DNA of 64,000 bases from Nocardiopsis ganjiahuensis DSM 45031 (GTDB taxonomy: Bacteria; Actinomycetota; Actinomycetes; Streptosporangiales; Streptosporangiaceae), in contig NZ_ANBA01000015.1 in assembly GCF_000341085.1 (NCBI RefSeq), forward strand, positions 124,001 through 188,000, read 5' to 3'. Within the stretch, counting starts at the first letter, position 1, and the number at the start of each line of letters is the position of its first letter. The position numbers and the translations under genes were made by a program. Under the pieces are notes generated by a model. It made no database searches. It worked only from the letters and a program-made list of their open reading frames with translations, and was not told where the DNA came from. Shown here piece after piece: positions 35,269 through 42,405 of this stretch.

Positions 35269-35492
35269 CCACCGCGCTTGTCTGCACCGCGATCGTTCCT
35301 GTCCTGCTCGCCGTGGTGAAGCTGCTTCGGGACGCCGTCATGGTGCGCCATGTCAGGGCGCTGCTGGACGACTGCGAACCGGAGCAACGGGTGCCTGTCA
35401 TCATGAGACTCGTGGATCGTCTGTACCCGATCAGCAAGCGGGCAGAAGGCCGGGACGGCGATAGGGTCGGGCCCTGCTGTGGACATGCGTGA
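35265..35492 (+). CDS. small single-helix membrane protein, unknown
   Basis: This is a 75-aa protein with one N-terminal membrane helix (TTALVCTAIVPVLLAVVKLL) and a charged cytoplasmic tail that could be helical (DAVMVRHVRALLDDCEPEQR). It is coupled to the preceding unknown gene by an ATGA overlap. I do not know the family. The pairing suggests that it anchors or partners the soluble protein; that is inference. Confidence 0.6.
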   Translation: MTTALVCTAIVPVLLAVVKLLRDAVMVRHVRALLDDCEPEQRVPVIMRLVDRLYPISKRAEGRDGDRVGPCCGHA

Positions 35493-35560
35493 TGTCTTCG
35501 GGGGTCGGCACCGCCGGGGGCTCCGCGCCCCTGTCCTTCCCCGGTCCAAGAGGAAGTGTC

Positions 35561-35765
35561 GTGCCGAGACCGCTGCTCGCCGACGAGATCGCCCAAACTC
35601 TGCTGGACCGCATCGTCGACGGTGACCTGACCGCCGGAGGCAGAATGCCCTCCAAGAACGAACTGGGCCAGGAGTTCGAGGTCAGCCGCCTCACTGCCTT
35701 ACTCCAGCTCATCCAAATCCGGCGCATGATCGAGACAGGGGCCGCAGCAGAGGGGAGGGCACGAG
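35561..35765 (+). pseudogene. decayed GntR (FadR-type) regulator remnant
   Basis: From GTG 35561 the frame reads PLLADEIAQTLLDRIVDGDL and PSKNELGQEFEVSR, a GntR winged-helix start. The text then jumps directly to LLQLIQIRRMIETGAAAEG, which resembles the first helix of the FCD ligand domain (LLE-x-RRMIE-x-x-A). The rest of the HTH wing and the linker, about 45 residues, is missing. The FCD domain ends after one helix, just before the SnoaL-like start. The internal deletion and truncation make it non-functional in DNA binding. It contains a TTA codon near 35698. Confidence 0.65.
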
Positions 35766-36218
35766 GTGTCGGTGAACGAGGGGCCGGAGGGTGTTCCGGA
35801 GCGCTTCGCGCAGGCCTGGAACCGTGGCGACGCCAGCGGGATCGCCGCGCTGTTCGCGCCGGACGCGGACTTCGTCAACGTGGTCGGGCTGTGGTGGCGT
35901 GACCGGGAGAGCATCAGACGGGCCCACGAGCACGGGCTTCGGGTGATCTTCCCGGGTACCACCATGCGGGTGTCCGGGGTCCGGGTCCGCATGCTCGGCA
36001 CGGAATCGGCCGTCGTGCACTGCCGGTGGTCCATCGACGGCCAGGTGATGCCCGACGGCAGCCCGGCAGGGCGTCGGCGCGGGGTGTTCACCTTCGTCGT
36101 GGCCAGGGCTCCCGAGGGCTGGACCGCGGTCGCCGCGCACAACACCGACCGGGTCTCGGGCGCCGAGAGCCTCGCCCGGCAGGACGGCGGCCTCTCCCCC
36201 GTCGATTACCGGCCCTGA
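35766..36218 (+). CDS. SgcJ/EcaC-type SnoaL-like protein
   Basis: This is a 150-aa cone-shaped (NTF2-like) fold protein. VPERFAQAWNRGDASGIAALFAPDADFVNVVG is the typical opening of the SgcJ/EcaC/DUF4440-like family, and GVFTFVVARAPEGWTAVAAHNT the typical close. Members of this family are small enzymes or binding proteins of unknown role, sometimes in antibiotic clusters. GTG at 35766 has GGGAGG upstream. It abuts the GntR remnant. Confidence 0.88.
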   Translation: MSVNEGPEGVPERFAQAWNRGDASGIAALFAPDADFVNVVGLWWRDRESIRRAHEHGLRVIFPGTTMRVSGVRVRMLGTESAVVHCRWSIDGQVMPDGSPAGRRRGVFTFVVARAPEGWTAVAAHNTDRVSGAESLARQDGGLSPVDYRP

Positions 36219-36247
36219 GTCCTCTCCCTCGCCGACACCCCTCGACC

Positions 36248-36265
36248 GGGGGTTCAGGGACCCCC
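36248..36265. terminator. short hairpin between convergent genes
   Basis: GGGGGT (36248-36253) and ACCCCC (36260-36265) form a 6-bp stem. It lies between the SnoaL-like gene and the Roadblock operon, which converge. It is a modest terminator candidate. Confidence 0.4.
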
Positions 36266-36279
36266 CATCAGGCCCCGGG

Positions 36280-36657
36280 TCAGGTGACGGGGGTGACCTC
36301 CAGGAGGGCGCCGATTCTCTCGATGGTGCGACGGGCCTCCCGTCCCAGGGTCCGGCCGTCCATGCCCTCGTCGCCCATGACGGCGAGCAGGGCCTCGGCG
36401 CCCACGGCGTAGACCACGACGTGCCCGCCCTGGCAGCGGATCTCCACCTCGTTGAGGGGCCCCAGGGAGACCTCCGCCGCGGTGCGTTTGCCGAGGCCGA
36501 GGCTGGCGGCGGCCAGCGCGGCCAGGGCCTGGTCACGGATCTCCGGACTGTCGGAGGCCACCACCAGACCGTCCGAGGCCGCGACCACCCCACCGGTCAC
36601 ACCCACCACGCGCTCGCGCAGGTCGGCCAGTTCGCGGACGATCTCGTCCTGGACCAT
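36280..36657 (-). CDS. Roadblock/LC7-domain protein
   Basis: This is a 125-aa Roadblock/LC7 fold protein, the family of regulators of small GTPases. VVGVTGGVVAASDGLVVASDS and DQALAALAAASLGLG are the standard strand-helix blocks, and GGHVVVYAVGAEALLAVMGDE the later strands. ATG at 36657 has GGGGAG six bases upstream, overlapping the stop of the preceding gene. It is the last gene of a four-gene operon that has no GTPase, unlike conservons. Confidence 0.88.
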   Translation of the reverse strand: MVQDEIVRELADLRERVVGVTGGVVAASDGLVVASDSPEIRDQALAALAAASLGLGKRTAAEVSLGPLNEVEIRCQGGHVVVYAVGAEALLAVMGDEGMDGRTLGREARRTIERIGALLEVTPVT

Positions 36658-36660
36658 CGT

Positions 36661-36954
36661 TCACTCCCCTCTCCTGCCGTCGTCACCGTGCGACGGCTCT
36701 CCCTGTTCGTCGAGTCCATCCAGTTCCTCGAGCGCGCGCCGCACCCGTTCCAGCGGGACCGCCGCGCGCCGCGTCCTGCGCAGCGCGGCGATCGGTCCGG
36801 GTTCGGCCGCGTCCGGGCCGAACAGCCCCGGGCGGGGGCGCGGGCCCCTCGGCACCGGCGCGGGGACGCGCTTGGGCAGTCCGCGAACCCCGCCGGGGCC
36901 TTCCGCTTCCTCAAGCTCCCCCGTACTTTCCGGCAGGCTCTCCTCCCGGGTCAT
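36661..36954 (-). CDS. small unknown protein of the Roadblock operon
   Basis: This is a 97-aa Pro/Arg/Glu-rich protein with no family I recognise. The C-terminal part (AALRRTRRAAVPLERVRRALEELDGLDEQ) could form an amphipathic helix. The frame is held in place by an ATGA overlap with the preceding gene and by a three-base gap before the Roadblock start, which supports real translation. It probably mediates contact within the operon's complex; that is inference only. Confidence 0.55.
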   Translation of the reverse strand: MTREESLPESTGELEEAEGPGGVRGLPKRVPAPVPRGPRPRPGLFGPDAAEPGPIAALRRTRRAAVPLERVRRALEELDGLDEQGEPSHGDDGRRGE

Positions 36955-37847
36955 TCCTCGTCTCCCAGCAGGTCACCCGGGACGTGGTGAGCCGCGTTCA
37001 GGCGGGCGGCCACTTCCGGGGGCAGGCCGGTGTCCGTCCCGGGCGCGAGGTGCGTTCCGTCGGCGCCGGGCCGCCGCTGGGTGAGCGGCCGGGGTCCGGG
37101 GCCGTCCTGCCCGCGCTCGGGCAGGCGGCGGCTGAGCGGCCCCCCGGGCGGGCGCGGCGCGGTCTCGACCAGGCCCCGCTCGGCCAGCCTGACCAGGTCG
37201 GCCATCACCCCGCTCACGTCCCGTCCCAGCGCGAAGGCGAGGTCGCGGGGGGTGCGGCGGCCGTCGGCGCGGGCCAGGAGGTCCCGGTGGACGGTGGAGG
37301 GCACCGCCTCCGGTGCCCCGGACGCCACCGGGCGCAGCCGGGCCAGGTCGGCCGGCGGGCCCCACCTGCGTCCGACGGCGTCGTGGCGGCGTGCGGCCTC
37401 CCGCAGGGCCGGGCCGGGTTCGACGCCCTCGTCCAGGCGCAGCAGCGGCGGCAGCGCGCCGGGCCGGACCTCGCCGCCGCGGTTGGAGGGGGTCAGGCCC
37501 ATCGCGAAGACCCCGTCCAGGAGGGACCGCTCCAGGGTGAGTTCGAGCAGCGCGGCGCTCACGTGACGGCGGGCGAGGAGTTCGGCGCCGAGGTCCCCTG
37601 TGGTGAGGGCGTGTGCGCGGGCCGCCGCCCAGTCCTGTTCGGGCACGGCGCCGGACCGGAGCAGCAGGGTGTCGGGGGCGGGCGCGGCCGGGGTCCGGGC
37701 CGCGACCAGGAGCCCCTGCCGGAAGTGGAGGGTGGTGTCGGGCGGGCCGAACACGAGCAGCGCACCGGTGAAGGACTCGTGGTGGAGGCTGCGCATGTCC
37801 GCCGCCAGGCCGCCGTACGGGGCGGGGCCGGTCCCGGTGGGGCTCAT
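36951..37847 (-). CDS. DUF4388-like (PATAN-type) protein with winged-helix region
   Basis: This is a 298-aa protein. The N-terminal 120 residues follow the DUF4388/PATAN pattern: FTGALLVFGPPDTTLHFRQGLLVAA, DTLLLRSGAVPEQDWAAARAHA and LLELTLERSLLDGVFAM. A central stretch (VHRDLLARADGRRTPRDLAFALGRDVSGVMADLVRLAERGLV) looks like a winged helix used for protein or DNA contact. The last 60 residues are Pro/Gly/Arg-rich. It has four-base overlaps with both neighbours. PATAN-type proteins often act with two-component or GTPase switches, which fits the flanking Roadblock proteins. Confidence 0.7.
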   Translation of the reverse strand: MSPTGTGPAPYGGLAADMRSLHHESFTGALLVFGPPDTTLHFRQGLLVAARTPAAPAPDTLLLRSGAVPEQDWAAARAHALTTGDLGAELLARRHVSAALLELTLERSLLDGVFAMGLTPSNRGGEVRPGALPPLLRLDEGVEPGPALREAARRHDAVGRRWGPPADLARLRPVASGAPEAVPSTVHRDLLARADGRRTPRDLAFALGRDVSGVMADLVRLAERGLVETAPRPPGGPLSRRLPERGQDGPGPRPLTQRRPGADGTHLAPGTDTGLPPEVAARLNAAHHVPGDLLGDEE

Positions 37848-38212
37848 GCCAGCAGGACCTCGGCTCGCTGGTCGAGTTCGCGCCGGGCCAGGGCCAGGTT
37901 GGTGCGTGCCCGGTCGAAGACCACACTCAACAGCGGACCGTCCGTTCCGGGAACGGGTACGGGGCGGATGACATGGTGGTGTTCGGTGGTGGTTACCACA
38001 ATGCTCTCGGTCTCGGCCCGGCTTTGGCCGCTTCCGGCCAACTGCGCGATCTGAGCCATTTGATAGGACTCACCGACACTCTCCGCGGGAAGCAGGAGAG
38101 ACCGTTCCCCCACCCTCGCAAAAGCGTGCCCGGTGGCTCGGTCCACCAGCATCGCCGCACGTGAGCCCGTACATTCGAGTACGCTCTCCACCGCTTCCGC
38201 AACCCTTGGCAC
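37844..38212 (-). CDS. Roadblock-like protein, first gene of the operon
   Basis: This 122-aa protein has Roadblock-like order: an N-terminal helix (VAEAVESVLECTGSRAAMLVD), a strand pair (GHAFARVGERSLLLPA), a middle helix (SYQMAQIAQLAG) and a strand-helix end (LLSVVFDRARTNLALARRELDQ). The family match is looser than for 36280-36657. GTG at 38212 has GGAGG just upstream. It overlaps the DUF4388-like gene (ATGA), so all four genes are translationally linked. Confidence 0.65.
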   Translation of the reverse strand: MPRVAEAVESVLECTGSRAAMLVDRATGHAFARVGERSLLLPAESVGESYQMAQIAQLAGSGQSRAETESIVVTTTEHHHVIRPVPVPGTDGPLLSVVFDRARTNLALARRELDQRAEVLLA

Positions 38213-38444
38213 AGTCCTCCCCCGACGCGCCGTTCCCCATTCCAGGACCGCAACCTATCGGGTGAAAGCCTCCTGGCGAAGGAGTCTCCCATAACAATCA
38301 TCGGACGCATCAAGCATGAAATGACGGTTGGTCTATTACCTCGGATGCTTTTTGTGGACTTAAGTCATCAAAGCACTCACCCGTGTCCGGTGTCCCCGGG
38401 AAGGCCCTCCGCTCACACCGCGACCGCCGCCGAGGAGGCGCCGG

Positions 38445-38472
38445 GCGCCGGGGGCCGAGCGCCGGGGGCCGA
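38445..38472. repeat. two tandem copies of a 14-bp unit
   Basis: GCGCCGGGGGCCGA occurs at 38445-38458 and 38459-38472, followed by a degenerate third start. It lies in the 276-base gap between the Roadblock operon promoter and the end of the enoyl-CoA hydratase gene. The left part of this gap (near 38320-38380) is AT-rich and probably holds the Roadblock promoter. Confidence 0.6.
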
Positions 38473-38488
38473 GCGTCGGGGGGCGCGG

Positions 38489-39253
38489 TCACTCCCCTGT
38501 GAAGGTGGGCCTGGTGCGGTTGAGGGAGGCGGTGACCCCGGCCTCGTTGTCCTTGGTGCCGAGCAGTTTGGTCTGTTCGACGACCTCCCGGTCCAGGGCG
38601 GCGGGCAGTTCGGCGAGCAGCTCGGCGCGCATGGTGGCCTTCATCGAGCGCACCGCCAGAGGGGCGGAGAGGGCGATGCGGTGTGCCTGGCGGACCGCCT
38701 CCCCACGCAGGTCCGCCTCGTCCGCCAGCAGGTCGGCGAGGCCGATGGCGTGCGCCTCGGTACCGGTGACGCGGCGGGCCGTGTAGAGCATGTCGGCGGC
38801 CTTCTGCCGGCCCACGATCCGGGGCAGTGAGGCGGTCAGGCCGAACCCCTGGTGCAGGCCCAGGAGGCCGAAGTTGGCGTGGAACCGCGAGGAGGGGGCG
38901 GCCACCCGGAAGTCGGCCGCGCAGGCCAGTCCGAGTCCGCCGCCCACGGCCGCGCCCTGGACCGCCGCGATCACCGGCACCGGCAGTGAGAACAGGCGCA
39001 GGCCCTGGCCGTAGATGGCGCTGAGCGTGCTGACCGGGGTGTCTCCGACCCCGCCGGAGGCGAAGTCCACTCCCGCACAGAAGTTCTTGCCCTCCGAGCA
39101 CAGCACGAGGACACGGCAGTCCCCGGCGGCGAGCTCCTCGGCGGTGTCCGCGAGTTCGGTCAGGACGCCGAGGTCGAAGTGGTTGTTCGGCGGGCGGTGG
39201 ATCTCCAGGACGCCGACGTGACCGTCGACGCGCACGGACAGCTCCTCGCTCAT
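38489..39253 (-). CDS. enoyl-CoA hydratase/isomerase family protein
   Basis: This is a 254-aa crotonase-fold enzyme. The oxyanion-hole blocks are KNFCAGVDFA and VQGAAVGGGLGLACAADFRVAA, and the catalytic region is HANFGLLGLHQGFGLTASLPRIVG. Where hydratases carry two catalytic glutamates, this protein has FGLLGLHQG in the second region, so the exact reaction (hydratase, isomerase or other) is uncertain. ATG at 39253 has GGAAGG seven bases upstream. It is monocistronic, with no other fatty-acid genes adjoining. Confidence 0.9.
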   Translation of the reverse strand: MSEELSVRVDGHVGVLEIHRPPNNHFDLGVLTELADTAEELAAGDCRVLVLCSEGKNFCAGVDFASGGVGDTPVSTLSAIYGQGLRLFSLPVPVIAAVQGAAVGGGLGLACAADFRVAAPSSRFHANFGLLGLHQGFGLTASLPRIVGRQKAADMLYTARRVTGTEAHAIGLADLLADEADLRGEAVRQAHRIALSAPLAVRSMKATMRAELLAELPAALDREVVEQTKLLGTKDNEAGVTASLNRTRPTFTGE

Positions 39254-39427
39254 GGGAGTGCCTTCCAGGTTGTTGGGGCCCGTCGTTCGGGGCGGGCGGC
39301 GACGAGGTTACCGGTCGCCCCCGCCGACCGCGGCCACCGGGATCCGGGGAGCCGTGCGGCGGGGTCGCGCACCCGGGTCCGGGCGTGGTTCACGCTCCTT
39401 CCCGGTCGCGGTGGGTAGCGTGACGCC

Positions 39428-39769
39428 ATGAGCAACGAGATCGACCCGACCGTCCCGCCCAGCGGAGACGGCTGCCAGGAGTGCCTCGCGGGCGACGGCT
39501 GGTGGGTGCACCTGCGCCGCTGTGCGGCCTGCGGACACGTCGGCTGCTGCGACAGCTCGCCCGCCCAGCACGGAACCCGCCACTTCCAGTCCACCGGACA
39601 CCCGGTCGTGCAGAGCTTCGAGCCGGGTGAGGAGTGGTTCTACGACTTCCGCACCGAGCAGGTCGTCCAGGGCCCCGAGCTGGCCGCACCGACCTCGCAC
39701 CCGCAGGACCAGCCGGTTCCCGGACCCGCCGACCGGGTTCCGGACAACTGGAGGCGGTCCGCCAACTAG
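39428..39769 (+). CDS. UBP-type zinc finger protein
   Basis: This is a 113-aa protein with the zinc-finger of ubiquitin hydrolases: CQECLAGDGWWVHLRRCAACGHVGCCDSSPAQHGTRH provides the Cys/His ligands. Short bacterial forms of this domain are widespread in actinomycetes and of unknown function. GEEWFYDFRTEQV completes the fold, and the tail is Pro-rich and disordered. Confidence 0.92.
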   Translation: MSNEIDPTVPPSGDGCQECLAGDGWWVHLRRCAACGHVGCCDSSPAQHGTRHFQSTGHPVVQSFEPGEEWFYDFRTEQVVQGPELAAPTSHPQDQPVPGPADRVPDNWRRSAN

Positions 39770-39785
39770 GCGGCCGTGCCCCTGT

Positions 39786-39817
39786 CTCCCGGCGCAGTCC
39801 CAGGACCGCGCCGGGAG
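39786..39817. terminator. bidirectional terminator between zinc-finger and PadR genes
   Basis: CTCCCGGCGC (39786-39795) pairs with GCGCCGGGAG (39808-39817). The loop can extend the stem through GTCC and GGAC. It lies between convergent genes. Confidence 0.75.
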
Positions 39818-39822
39818 CGGGA

Positions 39823-40386
39823 TCATCGCGGCTCGGCCCGGCGGCGCTCCAGGACGGCCAGGGTGGCGGCGCCCCAGCGCAGGTTCTCCTGTTCGTGGGA
39901 ACGGCCGCGCTGGAGGGTCAGGTAGGGACCGACCCGTTCGGCCTCGCGCAGGTAGCGCTCCTCGTCGAGGCCGCCGCGCATGCGCTCCGCGAGGCGGTCG
40001 TAGCGCTCCAGCTTGGCGCGGCACAGTTCCATGCGCTGCTCGAGCGCGGTGATCACGGCGTCGAGGCCGGTCTCGTCCGCGGCCTGGAGCTTCACGAGCA
40101 GGTCGTCGCGGATCGCCGTGGGCCGGGAGGGCTGGTGGCTGAAGGAGCGCAGCACCTCGCGCCCGGCCTCGGTGACGGTGAACAGGCGCTTGTCCGGTCG
40201 GCGTTCCTGCCGCACCACCCTGGCGCTGAGCAGGCCCTCGCCCTCCAGCCGTTCGAGCTCGCGGTACAACTGCTGCGGGGTCGCCGACCAGAAGTTCGCG
40301 ACCCCGGCGTCGAACCGTTTGGCCAGGTCGTAACCGGAGGCCTCACCCTCCAGGAGCGCTGCCAGAACCGCCTCTCTCAGTGCCAT
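39823..40386 (-). CDS. PadR-family regulator
   Basis: This is a 187-aa winged-helix repressor of the PadR-s2 type. The N-terminus ALREAVLAALLEGEASGYDLAKRF and the wing RVVRQERRPDKRLFTVTEAGREVL are diagnostic. A C-terminal helical (Vir_act_alpha_C-like) domain follows. It is divergent from the NTF2-like gene. The shared 137-base promoter contains a palindrome (40403-40419), so autorepression and control of the neighbour are likely. Confidence 0.92.
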   Translation of the reverse strand: MALREAVLAALLEGEASGYDLAKRFDAGVANFWSATPQQLYRELERLEGEGLLSARVVRQERRPDKRLFTVTEAGREVLRSFSHQPSRPTAIRDDLLVKLQAADETGLDAVITALEQRMELCRAKLERYDRLAERMRGGLDEERYLREAERVGPYLTLQRGRSHEQENLRWGAATLAVLERRRAEPR

Positions 40387-40402
40387 CCAGACAAATTAGC
40401 AC

Positions 40403-40419
40403 CCTGGTGACCAACCAGG
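40403..40419. promoter_or_regulatory. putative PadR operator
   Basis: CCTGGT (40403-40408) and ACCAGG (40414-40419) form an inverted repeat 17 bases upstream of the PadR start. Two further GGTCA-containing half-sites follow near 40441 and 40456, toward the divergent gene. Confidence 0.5.
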
Positions 40420-40523
40420 TGATTAGGCAGAGGCGCGATTGGTCAACGAGTCCACTGGTCAGCCCTCGGGGCGCTTGCTACTCTCCGAAGCACCTATTCA
40501 AAAAGTTGCATAAGGGGAGAACC

Positions 40524-40955
40524 GTGCACGACTTCCGCAAGGCCGTCGAGGCCGACGACCACGACACGATCCGCGCCCTGCTCGCCGAGGACGTGGTGTT
40601 CACCAGCCCCGTCGCCTTCGAGCCCTACGCCGGACGGGCCATCACCGCCGCGATCATCAGGGGCGTCAGCCGGGTCTTCACCGACTTCCGGTACGTGCGC
40701 GAGATCAACGACGCCGGCGGCCGCGACCACGCCCTGGTCTTCGAGGCGACGGTCGGCGGCAGGAAACTCAACGGCTGCGACTTCATCCACACGAACGAGG
40801 AGGGGCTGATCGACGACCTCGTCGTCATGGTCCGGCCCCTGTCCGCGGCCACCGCCCTCGCCGAGGCCATGGGAGCCCAGTTCGACCGAATCGCCCGGGA
40901 GGCCCAGGAGGAAGTGGAGCGGGAGGAGGGTCCGGGGAGCGCGGTACAGGCCTGA
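40524..40955 (+). CDS. NTF2-like (SnoaL-fold) protein
   Basis: This is a 143-aa cone-shaped domain: FRKAVEADDHDTIRALLAEDVVFTSPVAFEPYAGR is the usual start and DFIHTNEEGLIDDLVVMVRPL the end. It could be an isomerase, hydrolase or binding protein. GTG at 40524 has GGGGAG five bases upstream; the longer upstream frame has no such site. It is divergent from PadR and probably regulated by it. Confidence 0.85.
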   Translation: MHDFRKAVEADDHDTIRALLAEDVVFTSPVAFEPYAGRAITAAIIRGVSRVFTDFRYVREINDAGGRDHALVFEATVGGRKLNGCDFIHTNEEGLIDDLVVMVRPLSAATALAEAMGAQFDRIAREAQEEVEREEGPGSAVQA

Positions 40956-41149
40956 TCCGGCCCGGGGTCCCTTCGCGGACACCCGAATCCACCGGTTCGG
41001 GCCGTGTTACGGACACCGGGGAAGCGGACTTAGCACCCTTTTCACCTGGATATCGAGTTCCGGGCCGATCAGGGCTGGATCACGTCCGGACGTCTGCCTA
41101 CTGTGAGGGTTCCTCGGCACCCGTCTTCCAGACTCTGGAGCGTGACCGC

Positions 41150-42391
41150 TTGACCAGCGCCCACAGCATCCCGGACCTGCTCTCCCCCGAGTTCTCCGCC
41201 GACCCCTACCCCGTCTACTCCCTGCTGCGCGAACACTCGCCCCTCCTGTGGCACGAGCCCACGTCCAGCTACGTCCTCTCCCGGTACGAGGACGTGCGGC
41301 GGGTCTTCCAGGACCGGGAGGGCGCCTTCTCCACGGACAACTACGGCTGGCAGCTGGAACCGGTCCACGGCCGGACCATCCTCCAGCTCGACGGGCGCGA
41401 CCACTCCACCCGCCGGGCCCTGGTCGCGCCCGCCTTCCGCGGCCGGGAGCTCCAGGAGCGCTTCCTCCCGGTGATCGAGCGCAACAGCCGCACGCTGGTC
41501 GACGCCTTCCGCCACGAGGGCCGGGTCGACCTGGTCTCCCAGTACGCGACCCGCTTCCCGATCAACGTCATCGTGGACATGCTCGGCCTGGACCAGGGCG
41601 ACCACGACCGCTTCCACGACTGGTACACCGCGATCATCGCCTTCCTCGGCAACCTCGCCCAGGACCCGGAGGTGGCCGCCGCCGGGCTGCGCACGCGCGA
41701 CGAGTTCGAGGCGTATCTGCTCCCGGTCATCGCCGAACGCCGGGAGAACCCCGGGGACGACCTGCTCTCCCGGCTCTGCCAGGCGGAGGTCGACGGCACC
41801 CGGATGACCGACGAGGAGGTCAAGGCCTTCTGCAGCCTCCTCCTGGCCGCCGGCGGGGAGACCACGGACAAGGCTCTGGCCGGCCTGTTCGCCAACCTGA
41901 TCGCCCACCCGGAGCAGCTCGCGGCCGTCCGGGAGGACCGTTCCCTCGTCCCCCGCGCCTTCGCCGAGTCACTGCGGCTGACCCCTCCGGTGCAGATGAT
42001 CATGCGCCAGGCCGGCCGGGACGTGGAGATCGGCGGCGGCACGGTGCCCGCCGGGGCGACCGTCACCTGCCTGATCGGGGCGGCCAACCGCGACCCCGCC
42101 CGGTTCACCGAACCGGACTCCTTCGACCTGTCCCGCCCGGAACTGGACGGGGCCACGTCCTTCTCCGCCGCCGCCGAACACCTGTCCTTCGCGCTCGGCC
42201 GACACTTCTGCGTGGGGGCGCTGCTGGCCGAGGCCGAGGTCCGGACGGCGGTGAACGACCTGCTCGACGCCATGCCGAACCTGAGGCTGGCCGAGGGCGC
42301 CGAGCTGGTCGAACAGGGCCTGTTCACCCGAGGGCTGCGCGAGCTGCCCCTGGAGTTCTCCCCGGTCCCCCGGCCCCGGGCCGTCCCCTGA
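41150..42391 (+). CDS. cytochrome P450
   Basis: This 413-aa class I P450 has all hallmarks: the I-helix AGGETT (234-239), ExxR at E273-R276 in FAESLRL and the haem loop FALGRHFCVGALLAEAE with C354. FPINVIVDMLGL and the tail GLRELPLEFSPVP are typical. The start is TTG with TGGAG about ten bases upstream. It converges with the conservon P450 with only 14 bases between. Streptomyces conservons sometimes carry two P450s, so a functional link is possible but unproven. Confidence 0.94.
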   Translation: MTSAHSIPDLLSPEFSADPYPVYSLLREHSPLLWHEPTSSYVLSRYEDVRRVFQDREGAFSTDNYGWQLEPVHGRTILQLDGRDHSTRRALVAPAFRGRELQERFLPVIERNSRTLVDAFRHEGRVDLVSQYATRFPINVIVDMLGLDQGDHDRFHDWYTAIIAFLGNLAQDPEVAAAGLRTRDEFEAYLLPVIAERRENPGDDLLSRLCQAEVDGTRMTDEEVKAFCSLLLAAGGETTDKALAGLFANLIAHPEQLAAVREDRSLVPRAFAESLRLTPPVQMIMRQAGRDVEIGGGTVPAGATVTCLIGAANRDPARFTEPDSFDLSRPELDGATSFSAAAEHLSFALGRHFCVGALLAEAEVRTAVNDLLDAMPNLRLAEGAELVEQGLFTRGLRELPLEFSPVPRPRAVP

Positions 42392-42405
42392 CCGGCGCCC
42401 CGCCC

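Noticed and set aside
38445..38472. Tandem 14-bp GC-rich unit considered as a CRISPR or VNTR array
   Set aside because: There are only two full copies with no spacers, in a region of extreme base composition.
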